NCBI RefSeq assembly: GCF_036013645.1
Contig: NZ_CP107869.1
Span: 5,890,001-5,954,000, forward strand
Source: Streptomyces sp. NBC_00490
Lineage (GTDB): Bacteria > Actinomycetota > Actinomycetes > Streptomycetales > Streptomycetaceae
Length of the DNA: 64,000 bases
Direction of reading: 5' to 3'
The notes beneath the pieces were generated by a model. It did no database searches. It saw only the letters and a program-made list of their open reading frames with translations, and was not told where the DNA came from. The position numbers and the translations under genes are program-made. This document shows positions 1 through 8,906 of this stretch, piece after piece; within the stretch, counting starts at the first letter, position 1; each line of letters begins with the position of its first letter.

Positions 1-735
1 CGCACCCTCGCACTCGCCGTCCTGGGCGGGGTGTTCATCGTCTTCAACTGGGTGTTCCTCTTCCAGTCGTACGAGAACACGTCGATCTCCGTCGCGACGG
101 TGGTCTACCACACCCAGCCGTTCTACGTCGTGCTGCTGGGCGCCCTGCTCTTCCGCGAGCGGCTGACGGCCGCCAAGGTCGGCTGGATCGCCCTGGCCTT
201 CGCGGGCCTCACTCTCGTATCCGGCGTGACACCAGGGGACTTCACCAGCGGCGGCACCTATCTCCTCGGCGTCGGACAGGCGTTGCTCGCCGCGCTCCTC
301 TACGGGCTGTCCACCCTGGTCACCAAGCGCATCACCGGCGTCCGCCCCCACCTCATCGCCCTCGTCCAGGTCCTCGTCGGCATCCCCCTGTTGCTCCCCT
401 TCGCCGACTTCGGCGCGATGGCCGGCACGGGCGCGGACTGGGGCTGGCTGGTCGGGCTCGGGTTCATCCACACGGGCGTCATGTACGTCCTGATGTACGC
501 CGCCTACGCCCAGCTGCCGGTCTCGAAGATCGCCGTACTCGCCTTCGTCTACCCGGCCGTCGCCATGGTCATGGACTGGGCGGTGTACGGCCACCACATC
601 GGCCTCGTGCAGGCGCTGGGCGTCCCGCTGATCGTGCTGGCGAGCCTCAAGGTGACGCTGGCCCGCACTCCCCGGGTCGTCACGTCCCGTCGTACGACGT
701 CTGCTCCCGCACCAGTCGCACCGCAGCCTCGATGA
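1..735 (+). CDS. EamA/DMT-family transporter, 5' end outside window
   Basis: The frame is open from the first base to a TGA at 733-735, giving 244 residues of a gene that starts upstream. The protein is a string of hydrophobic helices with the EamA (drug/metabolite transporter) look: a conserved proline-bearing helix followed by a charged RERL turn, then a second EamA half with short loops. Family members are about 280-310 residues with ten helices, so roughly the first 50 are missing. They export amino acids, nucleosides or other small metabolites across the cytoplasmic membrane; the substrate cannot be read here. The last 56 bases overlap the 3' end of the convergent LysR gene. Confidence 0.85.
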   Translation, partial: RTLALAVLGGVFIVFNWVFLFQSYENTSISVATVVYHTQPFYVVLLGALLFRERLTAAKVGWIALAFAGLTLVSGVTPGDFTSGGTYLLGVGQALLAALLYGLSTLVTKRITGVRPHLIALVQVLVGIPLLLPFADFGAMAGTGADWGWLVGLGFIHTGVMYVLMYAAYAQLPVSKIAVLAFVYPAVAMVMDWAVYGHHIGLVQALGVPLIVLASLKVTLARTPRVVTSRRTTSAPAPVAPQPR

Positions 736-1588
736 ACAGCGTCAGATGGCGTGGCAGGCGCTTCCCCGCCCGCCACGCCACCTGCGTGTACAGCTGGAAC
801 GGCGGCTCCCACGGCAGCTCCACCAACGCCCCGGACGCCAGCTCCGCGCCCACCGTCACCCGGGGCAGCAGCGCCACGCCGAGACCGCCCGCCACCCCCC
901 GCTTGGTCGCCTCGATCGTGCCGAACTCCATGAAGGGCGGCGGCGATCCGGTGCGGTGGACGAGCTCGGACTCGAAGAGGTCGCGGTAGGGGCAGCCGGG
1001 TTCGGTGCCCACGAGCTGGACCTCGGTGAGGTCCTCCGTCTTGAGCGCGGGGCTCTTCCCGGCGAGCGGATGGCCGGGCGCGGCGACCAGGACCAGCGGC
1101 TCCGGCGCGAGCACCCTGCTCTCCAGCCCCGGATGCTCGGTCTCCGGCTCCATCAGGAAGCCCACGTCGTACGTGCCCTGCCGCAGCGCCTGCCGGGTCT
1201 CGTCGCCCAGCGTCGTGCGCAGCGAGAGCCGGACCTTGGGATGGCGGTGGTGGAAGAGCTCCAGGAGCGGCGGCAGCCGGTAGGAGGTCAGCGACTCCAT
1301 CGTGCCGACGGCGAGCGTGCCCGAGGGTTCCTCCGCGTCGACGACCGCCGCGCGGGCCTCCGCGCTCAGCTCGATGATCTGCCGCGCGTACGGCAGCAGC
1401 CGCTCCCCGGCCTCCGTCAGCCGGATGCGGCTGCCGAGCCGGTCGAACAGCGGGGTGCCCAGGGAGTCCTCCAGGGCGCGGATCTGGCTGGTCACGCTGG
1501 ACTGCGCGTAGCTCAGCTCGGCCGCGGCCCGGGTGAAGCTCAGGACGGTCGCGACCTTCTCGAAGGTGACGAGCAGCCGCAGCTCCAT
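680..1588 (-). CDS. LysR-family transcriptional regulator
   Basis: 302 residues, the usual LysR length. Residues 1-60 form the winged [23 protein letters not shown] is followed by the A-Q-S-S-V-T-S-Q-I recognition helix and the L-F-D-R turn. The rest is the two-lobed effector-binding domain. I chose the ATG at 1586-1588 over longer in-frame starts because it gives the canonical N terminus and overlaps by one base (TGATG) the stop of the upstream membrane-protein gene, so the two are probably cotranscribed. Its 3' end overlaps the convergent DMT exporter. Whether it controls that exporter is unknown; LysR targets are usually divergent, and here the divergent neighbour is the menaquinone decarboxylase gene. 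Confidence 0.9.
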   Translation of the reverse strand: MELRLLVTFEKVATVLSFTRAAAELSYAQSSVTSQIRALEDSLGTPLFDRLGSRIRLTEAGERLLPYARQIIELSAEARAAVVDAEEPSGTLAVGTMESLTSYRLPPLLELFHHRHPKVRLSLRTTLGDETRQALRQGTYDVGFLMEPETEHPGLESRVLAPEPLVLVAAPGHPLAGKSPALKTEDLTEVQLVGTEPGCPYRDLFESELVHRTGSPPPFMEFGTIEATKRGVAGGLGVALLPRVTVGAELASGALVELPWEPPFQLYTQVAWRAGKRLPRHLTLFIEAAVRLVREQTSYDGT

Positions 1589-1908
1589 CAGCCCTCCTTG
1601 GGGCCGTCCTCGCCGCGCTCCTTCTTGTCCTCGCCCAGGGACTTCAGGAAGTCGGGGTTGTCGTCGGGGGCGACCCACTGGCCGCGCCCGCCGCGCTCCC
1701 GCACCCCGGACCAGCCCTCGGCCGCGGGACTGCGCTTCTTGCCCGCGATCAGCCACGAGATCGAGCCGACGAGGGGGAACAGCAGCACGAGGATGGCCCA
1801 CAGCGGCTTGGGCATGTGGCGGACGTCCTCCTCCTTCGTGCTGATGCAGTCGATGAACGTGTACACGCTCAGCGCCAGTGGGACGAGGAACATCAGCACC
1901 CGGAGCAT
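1588..1908 (-). CDS. Small membrane protein, PLDc_N (phospholipase D nuclease N-terminal-like) domain
   Basis: 106 residues. Two hydrophobic helices, about residues 3-20 and 36-55, separated by a short charged stretch ending KPLW; the second has the [16 protein letters not shown] pattern typical of PLDc_N proteins. The C-terminal half is charged and probably cytoplasmic ([15 protein letters not shown] tail). Such proteins are common single genes in actinobacteria and have no assigned function. Start ATG 1906-1908 is preceded by a purine-rich GGAGAGGACC. The stop overlaps the LysR start by one base, indicating translational coupling. Confidence 0.8.
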   Translation of the reverse strand: MLRVLMFLVPLALSVYTFIDCISTKEEDVRHMPKPLWAILVLLFPLVGSISWLIAGKKRSPAAEGWSGVRERGGRGQWVAPDDNPDFLKSLGEDKKERGEDGPKEG

Positions 1909-1982
1909 GGGTCCTCTCCAGCGAAACGGTCGACGGGCCGGAGGCACGGCCCCCGGGTTCAGGCCCAGGGTAGCCGCTCGGG

Positions 1983-1995
1983 GATACTTGACCCC
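1983..1995 (+). promoter_or_regulatory. Candidate leaderless promoter (-10) of the UbiD-type decarboxylase gene
   Basis: GATACT at 1983-1988 fits the -10 pattern (A at position 2, T at 6) and lies seven bases before the ATG, placing the transcript start at the start codon. No Shine-Dalgarno sequence is present in the CTTGACCCC spacer. No clear -35 was seen. Confidence 0.4.
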
Positions 1996-3453
1996 ATGGC
2001 TTACGACGATCTTCGCTCGCTGCTCAGGGCCCTGGAGCGTGAGGGCGACCTCAAGCGCATCAAGGCCGAGGTGGATCCGTACCTGGAGGTCGGGGAGATC
2101 GTCGACCGGGTGCAGAAGTCCGGGGGCCCGGCGCTGCTCTTCGAGAACGTGAAGGGCTCCGCGATGCCCCTCGCGATGAACGTCTTCGGGACCGACCGCC
2201 GGCTGCTGAAGGCGCTGGGCCTGAAGTCGTACTCCGAGATCTCGGAGAAGATCGGCGGTCTGCTGCGGCCCGAGCTGCCGCACGGCTTCGTGGGGGTGCG
2301 CGAGGCCTTCGGGAAGCTCGGCGCGATGACGCACGTCCCGCCGAAGAAGGTGAAGTCCGGGGACGCGCCGGTGCAGGAGGTCGTCCTCACCGGTGACGAC
2401 GTCGACCTCTACCAGCTTCCCGCCCTCTTCACCTGGCCCCAGGACGGCGGCTCCTTCTTCAACCTCGGCCTGACCCACACCAAGGACCCGGAGTCCGGGA
2501 TCCGCAACCTCGGCCTGTACCGGCTCCAGCGCCACGACAAGCGCACGATCGGCATGCACTGGCAGATCCACAAGGACAGCCGCAACCACTACCAGGTCGC
2601 GGCGAGGCGGGGCGAGCGCCTCCCGGTCGCGATCGCCTTCGGGTGCCCGCCGGCCGTGTCGTACGCCTCCACCGCGCCGCTGCCCGGCGACATCGACGAG
2701 TACCTCTTCGCCGGGTTCCTCGCGGGCAAGCGGATCGAGATGGTCGACTGCAAGACGGTGCCGCTCCAGGTGCCGGCTCAGGCGGAGGTCGTGATCGAGG
2801 GCTGGCTGGAGCCGGGGGAGATGCTGCCCGAGGGCCCCTTCGGCGACCACACGGGGTTCTACACCCCGCAGGAGCCGTTCCCGGCGCTGAAGATCGACTG
2901 CGTGACGATGCGGAAGCGGCCGCTGCTCCAGTCGATCGTGGTGGGCAGGCCCCCGACGGAGGACGGCCCGCTGGGCAAGGCGACGGAGCGCTTCTTCCTC
3001 CCCCTGCTGAAGATCATCGTGCCGGACATCGTGGACTACCACCTGCCCGAGGCGGGCGGCTTCCACAACTGCGCGATCGTCTCGATCGACAAGAAGTACC
3101 CCAAACACGCCCAGAAGGTGATGCACGCGATCTGGGGTGCCCACATGATGTCCCTCACCAAGCTGATCGTGGTCGTCGACTCCGACTGCGACGTCCACGA
3201 CCTCCACGAGGTCGCGTGGCGCGCGCTCGGCAACACCGACTACGCGCGCGACCTCTCCGTCGTCGAGGGCCCCGTCGACCATCTCGACCACGCCTCCTAC
3301 CAGCAGTTCTGGGGCGGCAAGGCGGGGATCGACGCGACGAAGAAGTGGCCCGAGGAGGGCTACACCCGTGACGGAGGCTGGCCCGACATGGTGTTGTCCG
3401 ACCCGGAGACGGCGGCGACGGTCGACCGACGCTGGAAGGAATACGGCCTGTGA
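1996..3453 (+). CDS. UbiD-family decarboxylase, menaquinone (futalosine) pathway
   Basis: 485 residues, close to E. coli UbiD. UbiD enzymes use prenylated FMN for reversible non-oxidative decarboxylation. In futalosine-pathway actinobacteria the UbiD paralogue (called MqnL in the literature) is assigned the late decarboxylation of the prenylated 1,4-dihydroxy-6-naphthoate. Family features are visible: ENVKGS near residue 50, the [18 protein letters not shown] stretch, the N-L-G-L-Y-R arginine, and the [11 protein letters not shown] motif holding an active-site glutamate. The ATG at 1996 is chosen because the protein then starts [14 protein letters not shown] as in homologues. It overlaps the prenyltransferase gene by four bases, so the two form one transcription unit; the UbiX-like gene that would supply prFMN lies 1.6 kb downstream. 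Confidence 0.92.
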   Translation: MAYDDLRSLLRALEREGDLKRIKAEVDPYLEVGEIVDRVQKSGGPALLFENVKGSAMPLAMNVFGTDRRLLKALGLKSYSEISEKIGGLLRPELPHGFVGVREAFGKLGAMTHVPPKKVKSGDAPVQEVVLTGDDVDLYQLPALFTWPQDGGSFFNLGLTHTKDPESGIRNLGLYRLQRHDKRTIGMHWQIHKDSRNHYQVAARRGERLPVAIAFGCPPAVSYASTAPLPGDIDEYLFAGFLAGKRIEMVDCKTVPLQVPAQAEVVIEGWLEPGEMLPEGPFGDHTGFYTPQEPFPALKIDCVTMRKRPLLQSIVVGRPPTEDGPLGKATERFFLPLLKIIVPDIVDYHLPEAGGFHNCAIVSIDKKYPKHAQKVMHAIWGAHMMSLTKLIVVVDSDCDVHDLHEVAWRALGNTDYARDLSVVEGPVDHLDHASYQQFWGGKAGIDATKKWPEEGYTRDGGWPDMVLSDPETAATVDRRWKEYGL

Positions 3454-4352
3454 GTTCCGCATCTGCCGCGATCCCGCAGCCGGGACGCACCAAGGCGTTC
3501 CTGCGCCTCGTGATGATCGAGCACTCGGTCTTCGCGCTGCCCTTCGCGTACATCGCCGCGCTCACCGCGATGTTCCAGATGGACAAGAACATCCACTGGG
3601 GCCGGCTGCTCCTGGTGACGATCTGCATGGTCGGCCTGCGCACCTTCGCGATGGCCGTGAACCGGATCATCGACCGCGAGATCGACGCGCGGAACCCCCG
3701 GACGGCCCACCGCGAGCTGGTGACCGGAGCGATGTCGGTGCGCCACGCCTGGACCGGCGCGCTGGTCGCGGTCGTGGTCTTCCTGGGCTCGGCGGCCCTG
3801 CTGAACCCGCTCTGCCTGGCCCTGGCCCCCGTCGCGGTGATCCCGATGGTGGTCTACCCCTACGGCAAGCGGTTCACGAACTTCCCGCAGGCCATCCTGG
3901 GTCTCGCGCAGGCCATGGGTCCGATCGGCGGCTGGCTGGCCATCACCGGCGAGTGGTCCTGGGACGCGGTGATCCTCGGCCTCGCGGTCGGCATCTGGAT
4001 CGGCGGCTTCGACCTGATCTACGCCTGCCAGGACGTGGACACCGACCGCGAGACCGGTGTCAGGTCGGTCCCGGCCCGCTTCGGCATCCCGGCGGCGGTC
4101 TGGGGAGCCAGGGTGTGCCACGCGCTGACGACAGCGCTGCTGCTCTGGTATGCGGTGGCCACGGACGCGGGCGGGTTCTTCTGGGTCGGCCTGATGATCG
4201 TCGCGGGCGCGTTCGTGTACGAGCACAACATCGTCCGGCCGACCGATCTGTCCCGGCTGAACAGGGCGTTCTTCAGCGTCAACGGGTTCATCGGGATCGC
4301 CCTGTTCGTCTGTGCGCTGCTGGATCTCCTGGTTCGGGGACTGACGGTCTGA
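3450..4352 (+). CDS. mqnP: UbiA-family prenyltransferase for menaquinone biosynthesis (MqnP)
   Basis: 300 residues with about eight or nine membrane helices. Both aspartate-rich motifs of UbiA intramembrane prenyltransferases are visible: NRIIDREID (N-x3-D-x3-D) near residue 73 and the second DVDTDRETG near residue 195. These bind the Mg-diphosphate of the polyprenyl donor. The family member in the futalosine pathway attaches the polyprenyl tail to 1,4-dihydroxy-6-naphthoate. The GTG start overlaps the decarboxylase stop (GTGA), so it is translationally coupled. It ends 25 bp before the convergent rhomboid gene stop. Confidence 0.9.
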   Translation: MSSASAAIPQPGRTKAFLRLVMIEHSVFALPFAYIAALTAMFQMDKNIHWGRLLLVTICMVGLRTFAMAVNRIIDREIDARNPRTAHRELVTGAMSVRHAWTGALVAVVVFLGSAALLNPLCLALAPVAVIPMVVYPYGKRFTNFPQAILGLAQAMGPIGGWLAITGEWSWDAVILGLAVGIWIGGFDLIYACQDVDTDRETGVRSVPARFGIPAAVWGARVCHALTTALLLWYAVATDAGGFFWVGLMIVAGAFVYEHNIVRPTDLSRLNRAFFSVNGFIGIALFVCALLDLLVRGLTV

Positions 4353-4376
4353 GTACGGCCCACGGGGAGACGACCC

Positions 4377-4979
4377 TCAGAGCTGAGCGACACCGCTCCC
4401 GACCCGGCGGCGGAACACGAACGCCGCCGCCACCCCCGCGACCAGGCCCAGCAGGTGTCCCTGCCAGCTGACGCCCGTCTGCGTCGGCGCCAGGCCGGTC
4501 AGGATCGAGCTGCCCCAGACGGCGCCGACGAGCAGGCCGGCCATGACGCCCAGGAGCCGTCGCTCCACGAAACCGCTGACCAGCAGGAAGCCGAAGAGGC
4601 CGAAGATCAGGCCCGAGGCGCCCGCGGTGTTGGTGCGGTCGGGGGCTATGAGCCAGACGCCCAGCCCGTCGGCCACGATGACCAGCGCGCAGACCGCGAG
4701 GAAGCGGCGAATGCCGCCGAGGGCCGCGAGGAAGCCCATGACCAGCAGCGGGACGGTGTTCGCGGCGACATGGGCCCAGCCGAAGTGGATGAACGCGGCC
4801 GGGACCACGTCGATCAGTTCGGAGGGCTCGCGCGGCACGATGCCGAAGTCGTCCAGCGCGTGGCCGCTCACCGCGTCCACCACTTCCAGCAGCCACAGCA
4901 GCGCGACCCAGCCCAGCATCAGCTTGGCCGCGGCCCGCGCCCGGTCGCCTCGTGACTGCTCCAACCCGGCACCGGACAT
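4377..4979 (-). CDS. Rhomboid-family intramembrane serine protease
   Basis: 200 residues with six predicted helices, the minimal bacterial rhomboid core. The catalytic set is intact: HFGWAHVAAN (His65, His70, Asn74) in helix 2, GASG with nucleophile Ser122 in helix 4, and WQGH with His175 in helix 6. Rhomboids cleave substrates within the membrane; the substrate here is unknown. ATG 4977-4979 follows GGGGGGTTGCC. The gene sits antisense inside the menaquinone block, convergent with mqnP and divergent from the UbiX-like gene. Confidence 0.9.
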   Translation of the reverse strand: MSGAGLEQSRGDRARAAAKLMLGWVALLWLLEVVDAVSGHALDDFGIVPREPSELIDVVPAAFIHFGWAHVAANTVPLLVMGFLAALGGIRRFLAVCALVIVADGLGVWLIAPDRTNTAGASGLIFGLFGFLLVSGFVERRLLGVMAGLLVGAVWGSSILTGLAPTQTGVSWQGHLLGLVAGVAAAFVFRRRVGSGVAQL

Positions 4980-5047
4980 GGCAACCCCCCTTCCCCTGAG
5001 GAGAACGCCCCGACCCCCTTGGCCGGTTCCCACCCTGCGACGCCGGA

Positions 5048-5060
5048 TAGGCTCGGGGGT
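5048..5060 (+). promoter_or_regulatory. Candidate leaderless promoter (-10) of the UbiX-type gene
   Basis: TAGGCT at 5048-5053 is a good actinobacterial -10 and is followed by seven bases and then GTG at 5061. The interval TCGGGGGT gives only a G-run, not a well-placed Shine-Dalgarno. Same architecture as the other leaderless candidates in this window. Confidence 0.45.
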
Positions 5061-5750
5061 GTGAACCCAGTCAAGCCAGGAGAGACACGGCGTACGCCTT
5101 GGATCGTAGGGGTGTCCGGCGCTTCCGGCACCCCGTATGCCGCGTCCGTGCTGCGCGCGCTCCTCGATGCCGGGGAGAGCGTCGACCTGGTCGTCAGCCG
5201 CGCCTCGCGGCTCACGCTGCTGGACGAGACGGGGATCTCCTTCAGGGACGCGCACTGGCAGGACGACCTGCGGGAATGGCTGGCCAGGGGGGCCGACGGC
5301 AAGCCGGGCAGCTTTGCCATCGGCGCCGGCGTCGAGCGGGTGCGGTACTGGCCCGCCGGGGACCTGGCCGCGGGGCCGTCCTCGGGGTCGTATCCGGTCA
5401 AGGGGATGCTGATCGTGCCCGCTTCGACCGCCTGCGTCGCCGGTGTCGCCCTCGGGCTCTCCAAGGATCTGCTGCAGCGTGCGGCGAGCGTGACCCTCAA
5501 GGAGGGGCGCAAGCTGGTGGTGGCCGTTCGGGAGACCCCGCTGAACGGCCAGACGCTGCGGCACCTGGTGACCCTGGACGACGCGGGGGCCACCGTGCTC
5601 CCCGCCTCGCCCGCCTTCTACGCGGGGGCGACGCACATCCAGGACCTGGTGGACTTCGTCGCCGGACGGGTCCTCGACGCGGCGGGCGTCGAGCACCGGC
5701 TCTACCGCCGCTGGAAGGGCGAACTCGGCGGCGGAACCCGCACGACGTGA
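5061..5750 (+). CDS. UbiX-family flavin prenyltransferase (prFMN synthesis)
   Basis: 229 residues. UbiX enzymes join dimethylallyl phosphate to FMN and supply prenylated FMN to UbiD partners; the copy in this pathway is called MqnM in some literature. The N-terminal GVSGASGTPYAAS loop is the FMN-binding Rossmann signature. VPASTACVAGVALG and the VVAVRETPLN stretch are strongly conserved in the family. GTG at 5061 is preferred because the family begins just before the first beta strand (here TPWIVGVSGASG). Proximity to the UbiD gene (1996-3453) fits a shared role. Confidence 0.9.
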   Translation: MNPVKPGETRRTPWIVGVSGASGTPYAASVLRALLDAGESVDLVVSRASRLTLLDETGISFRDAHWQDDLREWLARGADGKPGSFAIGAGVERVRYWPAGDLAAGPSSGSYPVKGMLIVPASTACVAGVALGLSKDLLQRAASVTLKEGRKLVVAVRETPLNGQTLRHLVTLDDAGATVLPASPAFYAGATHIQDLVDFVAGRVLDAAGVEHRLYRRWKGELGGGTRTT

Positions 5751-5829
5751 ACGCCGTCCGGGCACGTCGCAGTACGTCAGCAGTACCTCTCATCACTTCG
5801 GGAACTCTTCAGCGGAAGGCTTCGATCGC

Positions 5830-6285
5830 ATGGACGCGGTGGACAGGCAGCTCATCCAGGCCCTGAGGGAGAACGGCCGGGCCTCCTACGCGGAGCTGGG
5901 GCGCCTCGTCGGTCTGTCGGGACCCAGCGTCACCGACCGCATCAACCGGCTGGAGGCGGCCGGCGTCATCACCGGTTACCGCGCCACCGTCGACTCCGCC
6001 TCGCTCGGCCTCGGCGTCACCGCGCTGATCGGCATCTCCCTGTCCGACGCCGTCGACCACGAGGACGTGGCCCGCCGGCTCAAGGACCTCGGCGAGATCG
6101 AGGACTGCTGGTTCATCGCCGGCGACGACTCGTACATGCTCAAGGTGCGGGCCGCCGACGTCGACGGCCTGGAGAAGACGATTCGGCGGCTCAGCGGCAC
6201 GCAGGGCGTCTCGCGGACCCGTACCACCATCGTGCTCTCCACGAAGTGGGAGAACCGGGTCGGAGAGCTTCCCGAAGAGGCGTAG
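5830..6285 (+). CDS. Lrp/AsnC-family transcriptional regulator
   Basis: 151 residues. Residues 1-60 are the AsnC HTH (MDAVDRQLIQALRENGR, then L-S-G-P-S-V-T-D-R-I recognition helix); residues 70-145 are the RAM ligand-binding and oligomerisation domain. The start is supported by GGAAGG about ten bases upstream of ATG 5830. The gene lies 80 bp after the UbiX gene and 38 bp before mqnE, in the same orientation, so it may be cotranscribed with mqnE. Whether it senses an amino acid or controls menaquinone genes is not shown. Confidence 0.9.
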   Translation: MDAVDRQLIQALRENGRASYAELGRLVGLSGPSVTDRINRLEAAGVITGYRATVDSASLGLGVTALIGISLSDAVDHEDVARRLKDLGEIEDCWFIAGDDSYMLKVRAADVDGLEKTIRRLSGTQGVSRTRTTIVLSTKWENRVGELPEEA

Positions 6286-6323
6286 ACGTACGGTGGGACA
6301 GGTCGTCGGAGAAAGGTTGTGGC

Positions 6324-7487
6324 ATGGACGTCGGGCTCAGGCGCGAGCTGGAGGACAAGGTACGGGAGGGCGTTCGCCTGACCCGGGAGGACGGCATCGC
6401 GCTCTACGAGTCGGACGACCTGGCCTGGCTGGGCGGACTCGCGCACGAGGTGCGGACGCGGAAGAACGGTGACGTCGTCCACTTCAACGTCAACCGCCAT
6501 CTCAACATGACCAACGTGTGCACGGCGTCCTGCGCCTACTGCTCCTTCCAGCGCAAGCCGGGCGAGAAGGACGCGTACACGATGCGCATCGAGGAGGCGG
6601 TGAAGCTCGCCAAGGCGATGGAGGGCGAGAACCTCACCGAGCTGCACATCGTCAACGGCCTGCACCCGAACCTGCCGTGGCGCTACTACCCGCGGTCCCT
6701 GCGCGAGCTGAAGGCCGCGCTGCCGAACGTCTCGCTGAAGGCGTTCACGGCGACCGAGATCCACCACTTCGAGACGATCAGCGGGCTGAGCGCGAGCGAG
6801 ATCCTCGACGAGCTCATCGACGCCGGTCTGGAGTCCCTCACCGGCGGTGGCGCGGAGATCTTCGACTGGGAGGTCCGCCAGCACATCGTGGACCACCGCA
6901 CGCACTGGGAGGACTGGTCGCGCATCCACCGCCTGGCGCACGAGAAGGGGCTCAAGACCCCGTCCACCATGCTCTACGGCCACATCGAGGAGCCGAAGCA
7001 CCGGGTGGACCACGTCCTGCGGCTGCGTGAGCTCCAGGACGAGACCGGCGGCTTCCAGGTCTTCATCCCGCTGCGCTACCAGCACGACTTCGTCGACGTG
7101 AAGGACGGCAAGGTCAGGAACCGCCTCCAGGCACGCACGCAGATGGCGACCGGCGCGGAGGCGCTGAAGACCTTCGCGGTCTCCCGGCTGCTCTTCGACA
7201 ACGTCCCGCACGTCAAGGTCTTCTGGGTCATGCACGGCGTCCAGACCGCGCAGCTGGCCCTGCAGCACGGTGCGGACGACATGGACGGCTCGGTCGTCGA
7301 GTACAAGATCACCCACGACGCGGACAACTACGGCACGCCGAACAAGCTGACGCGTGAGGATCTCCTGGACCTGATCCGGGACGCCGGGTTCCGGCCGGTG
7401 GAGCGGAACACGCGGTACGAGATCATCCGGGAGTACGAGGGTCCGGACCCGGCGCGCAGGGAGTCGCCGCAGCCGATGCGGGTGTGA
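6324..7487 (+). CDS. mqnE: Aminofutalosine synthase MqnE (radical SAM)
   Basis: 387 residues. MqnE joins 3-[(1-carboxyvinyl)oxy]benzoate to the adenosyl radical from SAM to give 6-amino-6-deoxyfutalosine, the second futalosine-pathway step. The radical-SAM cluster motif C-x3-C-x2-C is at Cys66, Cys70 and Cys73 (CTASCAYC). Downstream are HIVNGLHP, GGGAEIFDWEVR and FIPLRYQ, typical of the MqnE/MqnC/CofH group. ATG 6324 follows GGAGAAAGG by seven bases. The enzyme's substrate is made by MqnA, encoded at 27831-28679. MqnB, MqnC and MqnD are not in this window. Confidence 0.93.
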   Translation: MDVGLRRELEDKVREGVRLTREDGIALYESDDLAWLGGLAHEVRTRKNGDVVHFNVNRHLNMTNVCTASCAYCSFQRKPGEKDAYTMRIEEAVKLAKAMEGENLTELHIVNGLHPNLPWRYYPRSLRELKAALPNVSLKAFTATEIHHFETISGLSASEILDELIDAGLESLTGGGAEIFDWEVRQHIVDHRTHWEDWSRIHRLAHEKGLKTPSTMLYGHIEEPKHRVDHVLRLRELQDETGGFQVFIPLRYQHDFVDVKDGKVRNRLQARTQMATGAEALKTFAVSRLLFDNVPHVKVFWVMHGVQTAQLALQHGADDMDGSVVEYKITHDADNYGTPNKLTREDLLDLIRDAGFRPVERNTRYEIIREYEGPDPARRESPQPMRV

Positions 7488-7528
7488 GGGCGCGGGCGCC
7501 GTACTCGACTGCGGGTGCGCGGGGGCTG

Positions 7529-7553
7529 GTCGCGCAGTTCCCCGCGCCCCTGA
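7529..7553 (+). repeat. Dispersed intergenic repeat, copy 1
   Basis: A 25-bp stretch starting GTCGCGCAGTTCCCCGCG and ending CCCCTGA is identical to 51244-51268. Looser similarity (GCGGGTGCG) continues just upstream in both. This GC-rich intergenic repeat is, from memory, frequent in Streptomyces chromosomes. Here it sits between mqnE and udgX. Confidence 0.6.
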
Positions 7554-7623
7554 GTCGGTACAGCTGATCGAGCTTCGACGCTCGGCATGAGTCCGATCGT
7601 CCCCCGACGGGTACCCGGCCCTC

Positions 7624-8271
7624 ATGGCGTCCGAGGACGAATACACCGCCGAGCCCTTCCTCCCCGAGAACCCGGAGAAGGCGACGCTCAGCGCTCTGCG
7701 CCGGGCGGCAGCCGACTGCCAAGGCTGCCCGTTGCACCGGGACGCCACCCGGACCGTCTTCGGTGAGGGCAGCGCGGACGCCCGCGTGATGCTCGTGGGC
7801 GAACAACCCGGCGACCAGGAGGACCTCCAGGGCAGGCCCTTCGTCGGCCCCGCCGGGAAGCTCCTGGACCGGGCCCTCGCGGAAGCCGGTATCGACCCGG
7901 CGGACGCGTATGTCACCAACGCCGTGAAGCACTTCAAGTTCACGCGGGCCGAGCCCCGCAAGCGGCGGATCCACAAGGCCCCCGCCCTCCGCGAGATGAC
8001 CGCCTGCGGCCCGTGGCTGGAAGCAGAACTGAACCTCGTGGAGCCGGAGTTGATCGTGGTCCTCGGCGCCACCGCGGGCAAGGCGCTGCTCGGTTCGTCG
8101 TTCCGGGTCACGCAGGAGCGGGGGGCCGTGCTGGAGCGGGAGATCCACGGACGCGAGGAGCGGCTGGTCGCCACCGTGCACCCCTCGTCCGTCCTGCGCT
8201 CCGATGACCGCGAGGCCGCCTACCAGGGGCTCGTCTCCGATCTGCGGGTGGCGGCCCGCGCTCTGGGGTGA
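7624..8271 (+). CDS. UdgX-type uracil-DNA glycosylase (uracil-DNA crosslinking)
   Basis: 215 residues. The family 4/5-like UDG core is clear: CQGC (Cys32, Cys35) for the Fe-S cluster, motif A as GEQPGDQEDLQGRPFVGPAG (residues 59-78), and the C-terminal VHPSSVLR motif. Between them is KRRIH (residues 113-117), the insertion that defines UdgX. In Mycobacterium smegmatis UdgX the equivalent histidine bonds covalently to the abasic site after uracil removal; here it is His117. Only three cysteines exist (32, 35, 128), so a fourth cluster ligand would not be Cys. ATG 7624 has no obvious Shine-Dalgarno and the first 20 residues are variable, so the start is less sure than the identity. Confidence 0.9.
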   Translation: MASEDEYTAEPFLPENPEKATLSALRRAAADCQGCPLHRDATRTVFGEGSADARVMLVGEQPGDQEDLQGRPFVGPAGKLLDRALAEAGIDPADAYVTNAVKHFKFTRAEPRKRRIHKAPALREMTACGPWLEAELNLVEPELIVVLGATAGKALLGSSFRVTQERGAVLEREIHGREERLVATVHPSSVLRSDDREAAYQGLVSDLRVAARALG

Positions 8272-8284
8272 CCGGCCGCCGTTT

Positions 8285-8298
8285 TAGACTCGTGGCCC
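8285..8298 (+). promoter_or_regulatory. Candidate leaderless promoter (-10) of the GNAT gene
   Basis: TAGACT at 8285-8290 is followed by eight bases (CGTGGCCC) and ATG at 8299, with no ribosome-binding site between. Confidence 0.45.
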
Positions 8299-8820
8299 AT
8301 GGAGCTCACGTACCGCCTGGACCCCGACCTCACCCCCGGCCTCCTCGACGAGCTGACCCACCTGTGGGTCGCCGTGAACAACACGGGTGGGGCGGTCGGA
8401 TTCGTCGGTACGACGACGTATGACGACGTACGTCCGGACGTGGAGCGCTACGCGGAGTCGACCGCGGCCGGACGCCACCGTCTTCTCGCTGGGTTCGACC
8501 CGGAGGGACGGCTGCGGGCGACCGCCTTCTTCGGCTTCAACGCGCACCGCCTCCAGAGCCACTACGCCTGGCTCTACACGGTCATGATCGACCCGGCTCT
8601 CCAGGGCGGCGGCCACGGCCGGTCCCTGCTGGCGGAGGTCGAGACGCACGCCCGCGGGTTCGGCCTGGAGGCGCTGAAGCTGACCTGCCGGGGCGGCCTG
8701 GGCCTCGAGCGGTTCTACGCGTCCGCCGGGTACAAGGAGGTCGGCCGGGTGCCGGGCGGGCTGCGGGTGTCCGCGGACGACTACCGGGACGACATCATGA
8801 TGTGGCTCGCGCTGACCTGA
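8299..8820 (+). CDS. GNAT-family N-acetyltransferase
   Basis: 173 residues with the GNAT fold. The acetyl-CoA pyrophosphate loop is seen as MIDPALQGGGHGRSLLAEVE (Q-x-x-G-x-G) near residues 96-115, preceded by a beta strand LYTVMID and followed by FYASAGYKEVGR in the last helix/strand. The substrate is unknown. It starts 27 bp after udgX but has its own candidate leaderless promoter. Confidence 0.85.
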   Translation: MELTYRLDPDLTPGLLDELTHLWVAVNNTGGAVGFVGTTTYDDVRPDVERYAESTAAGRHRLLAGFDPEGRLRATAFFGFNAHRLQSHYAWLYTVMIDPALQGGGHGRSLLAEVETHARGFGLEALKLTCRGGLGLERFYASAGYKEVGRVPGGLRVSADDYRDDIMMWLALT

Positions 8821-8906
8821 GACCCCCTGCAAGATCGGGTACCGGGCGTGCTTCACTGGAAGGCACCTTTGGGGAACTTTCAGCCGGAACGGAAGAGTGG
8901 ATTGAG

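Noticed and set aside
1588-3462. Extended minus-strand frame through the UbiD gene as one protein
   Set aside because: Only the last 106 codons encode a plausible protein (PLDc_N); the rest is antisense to UbiD.
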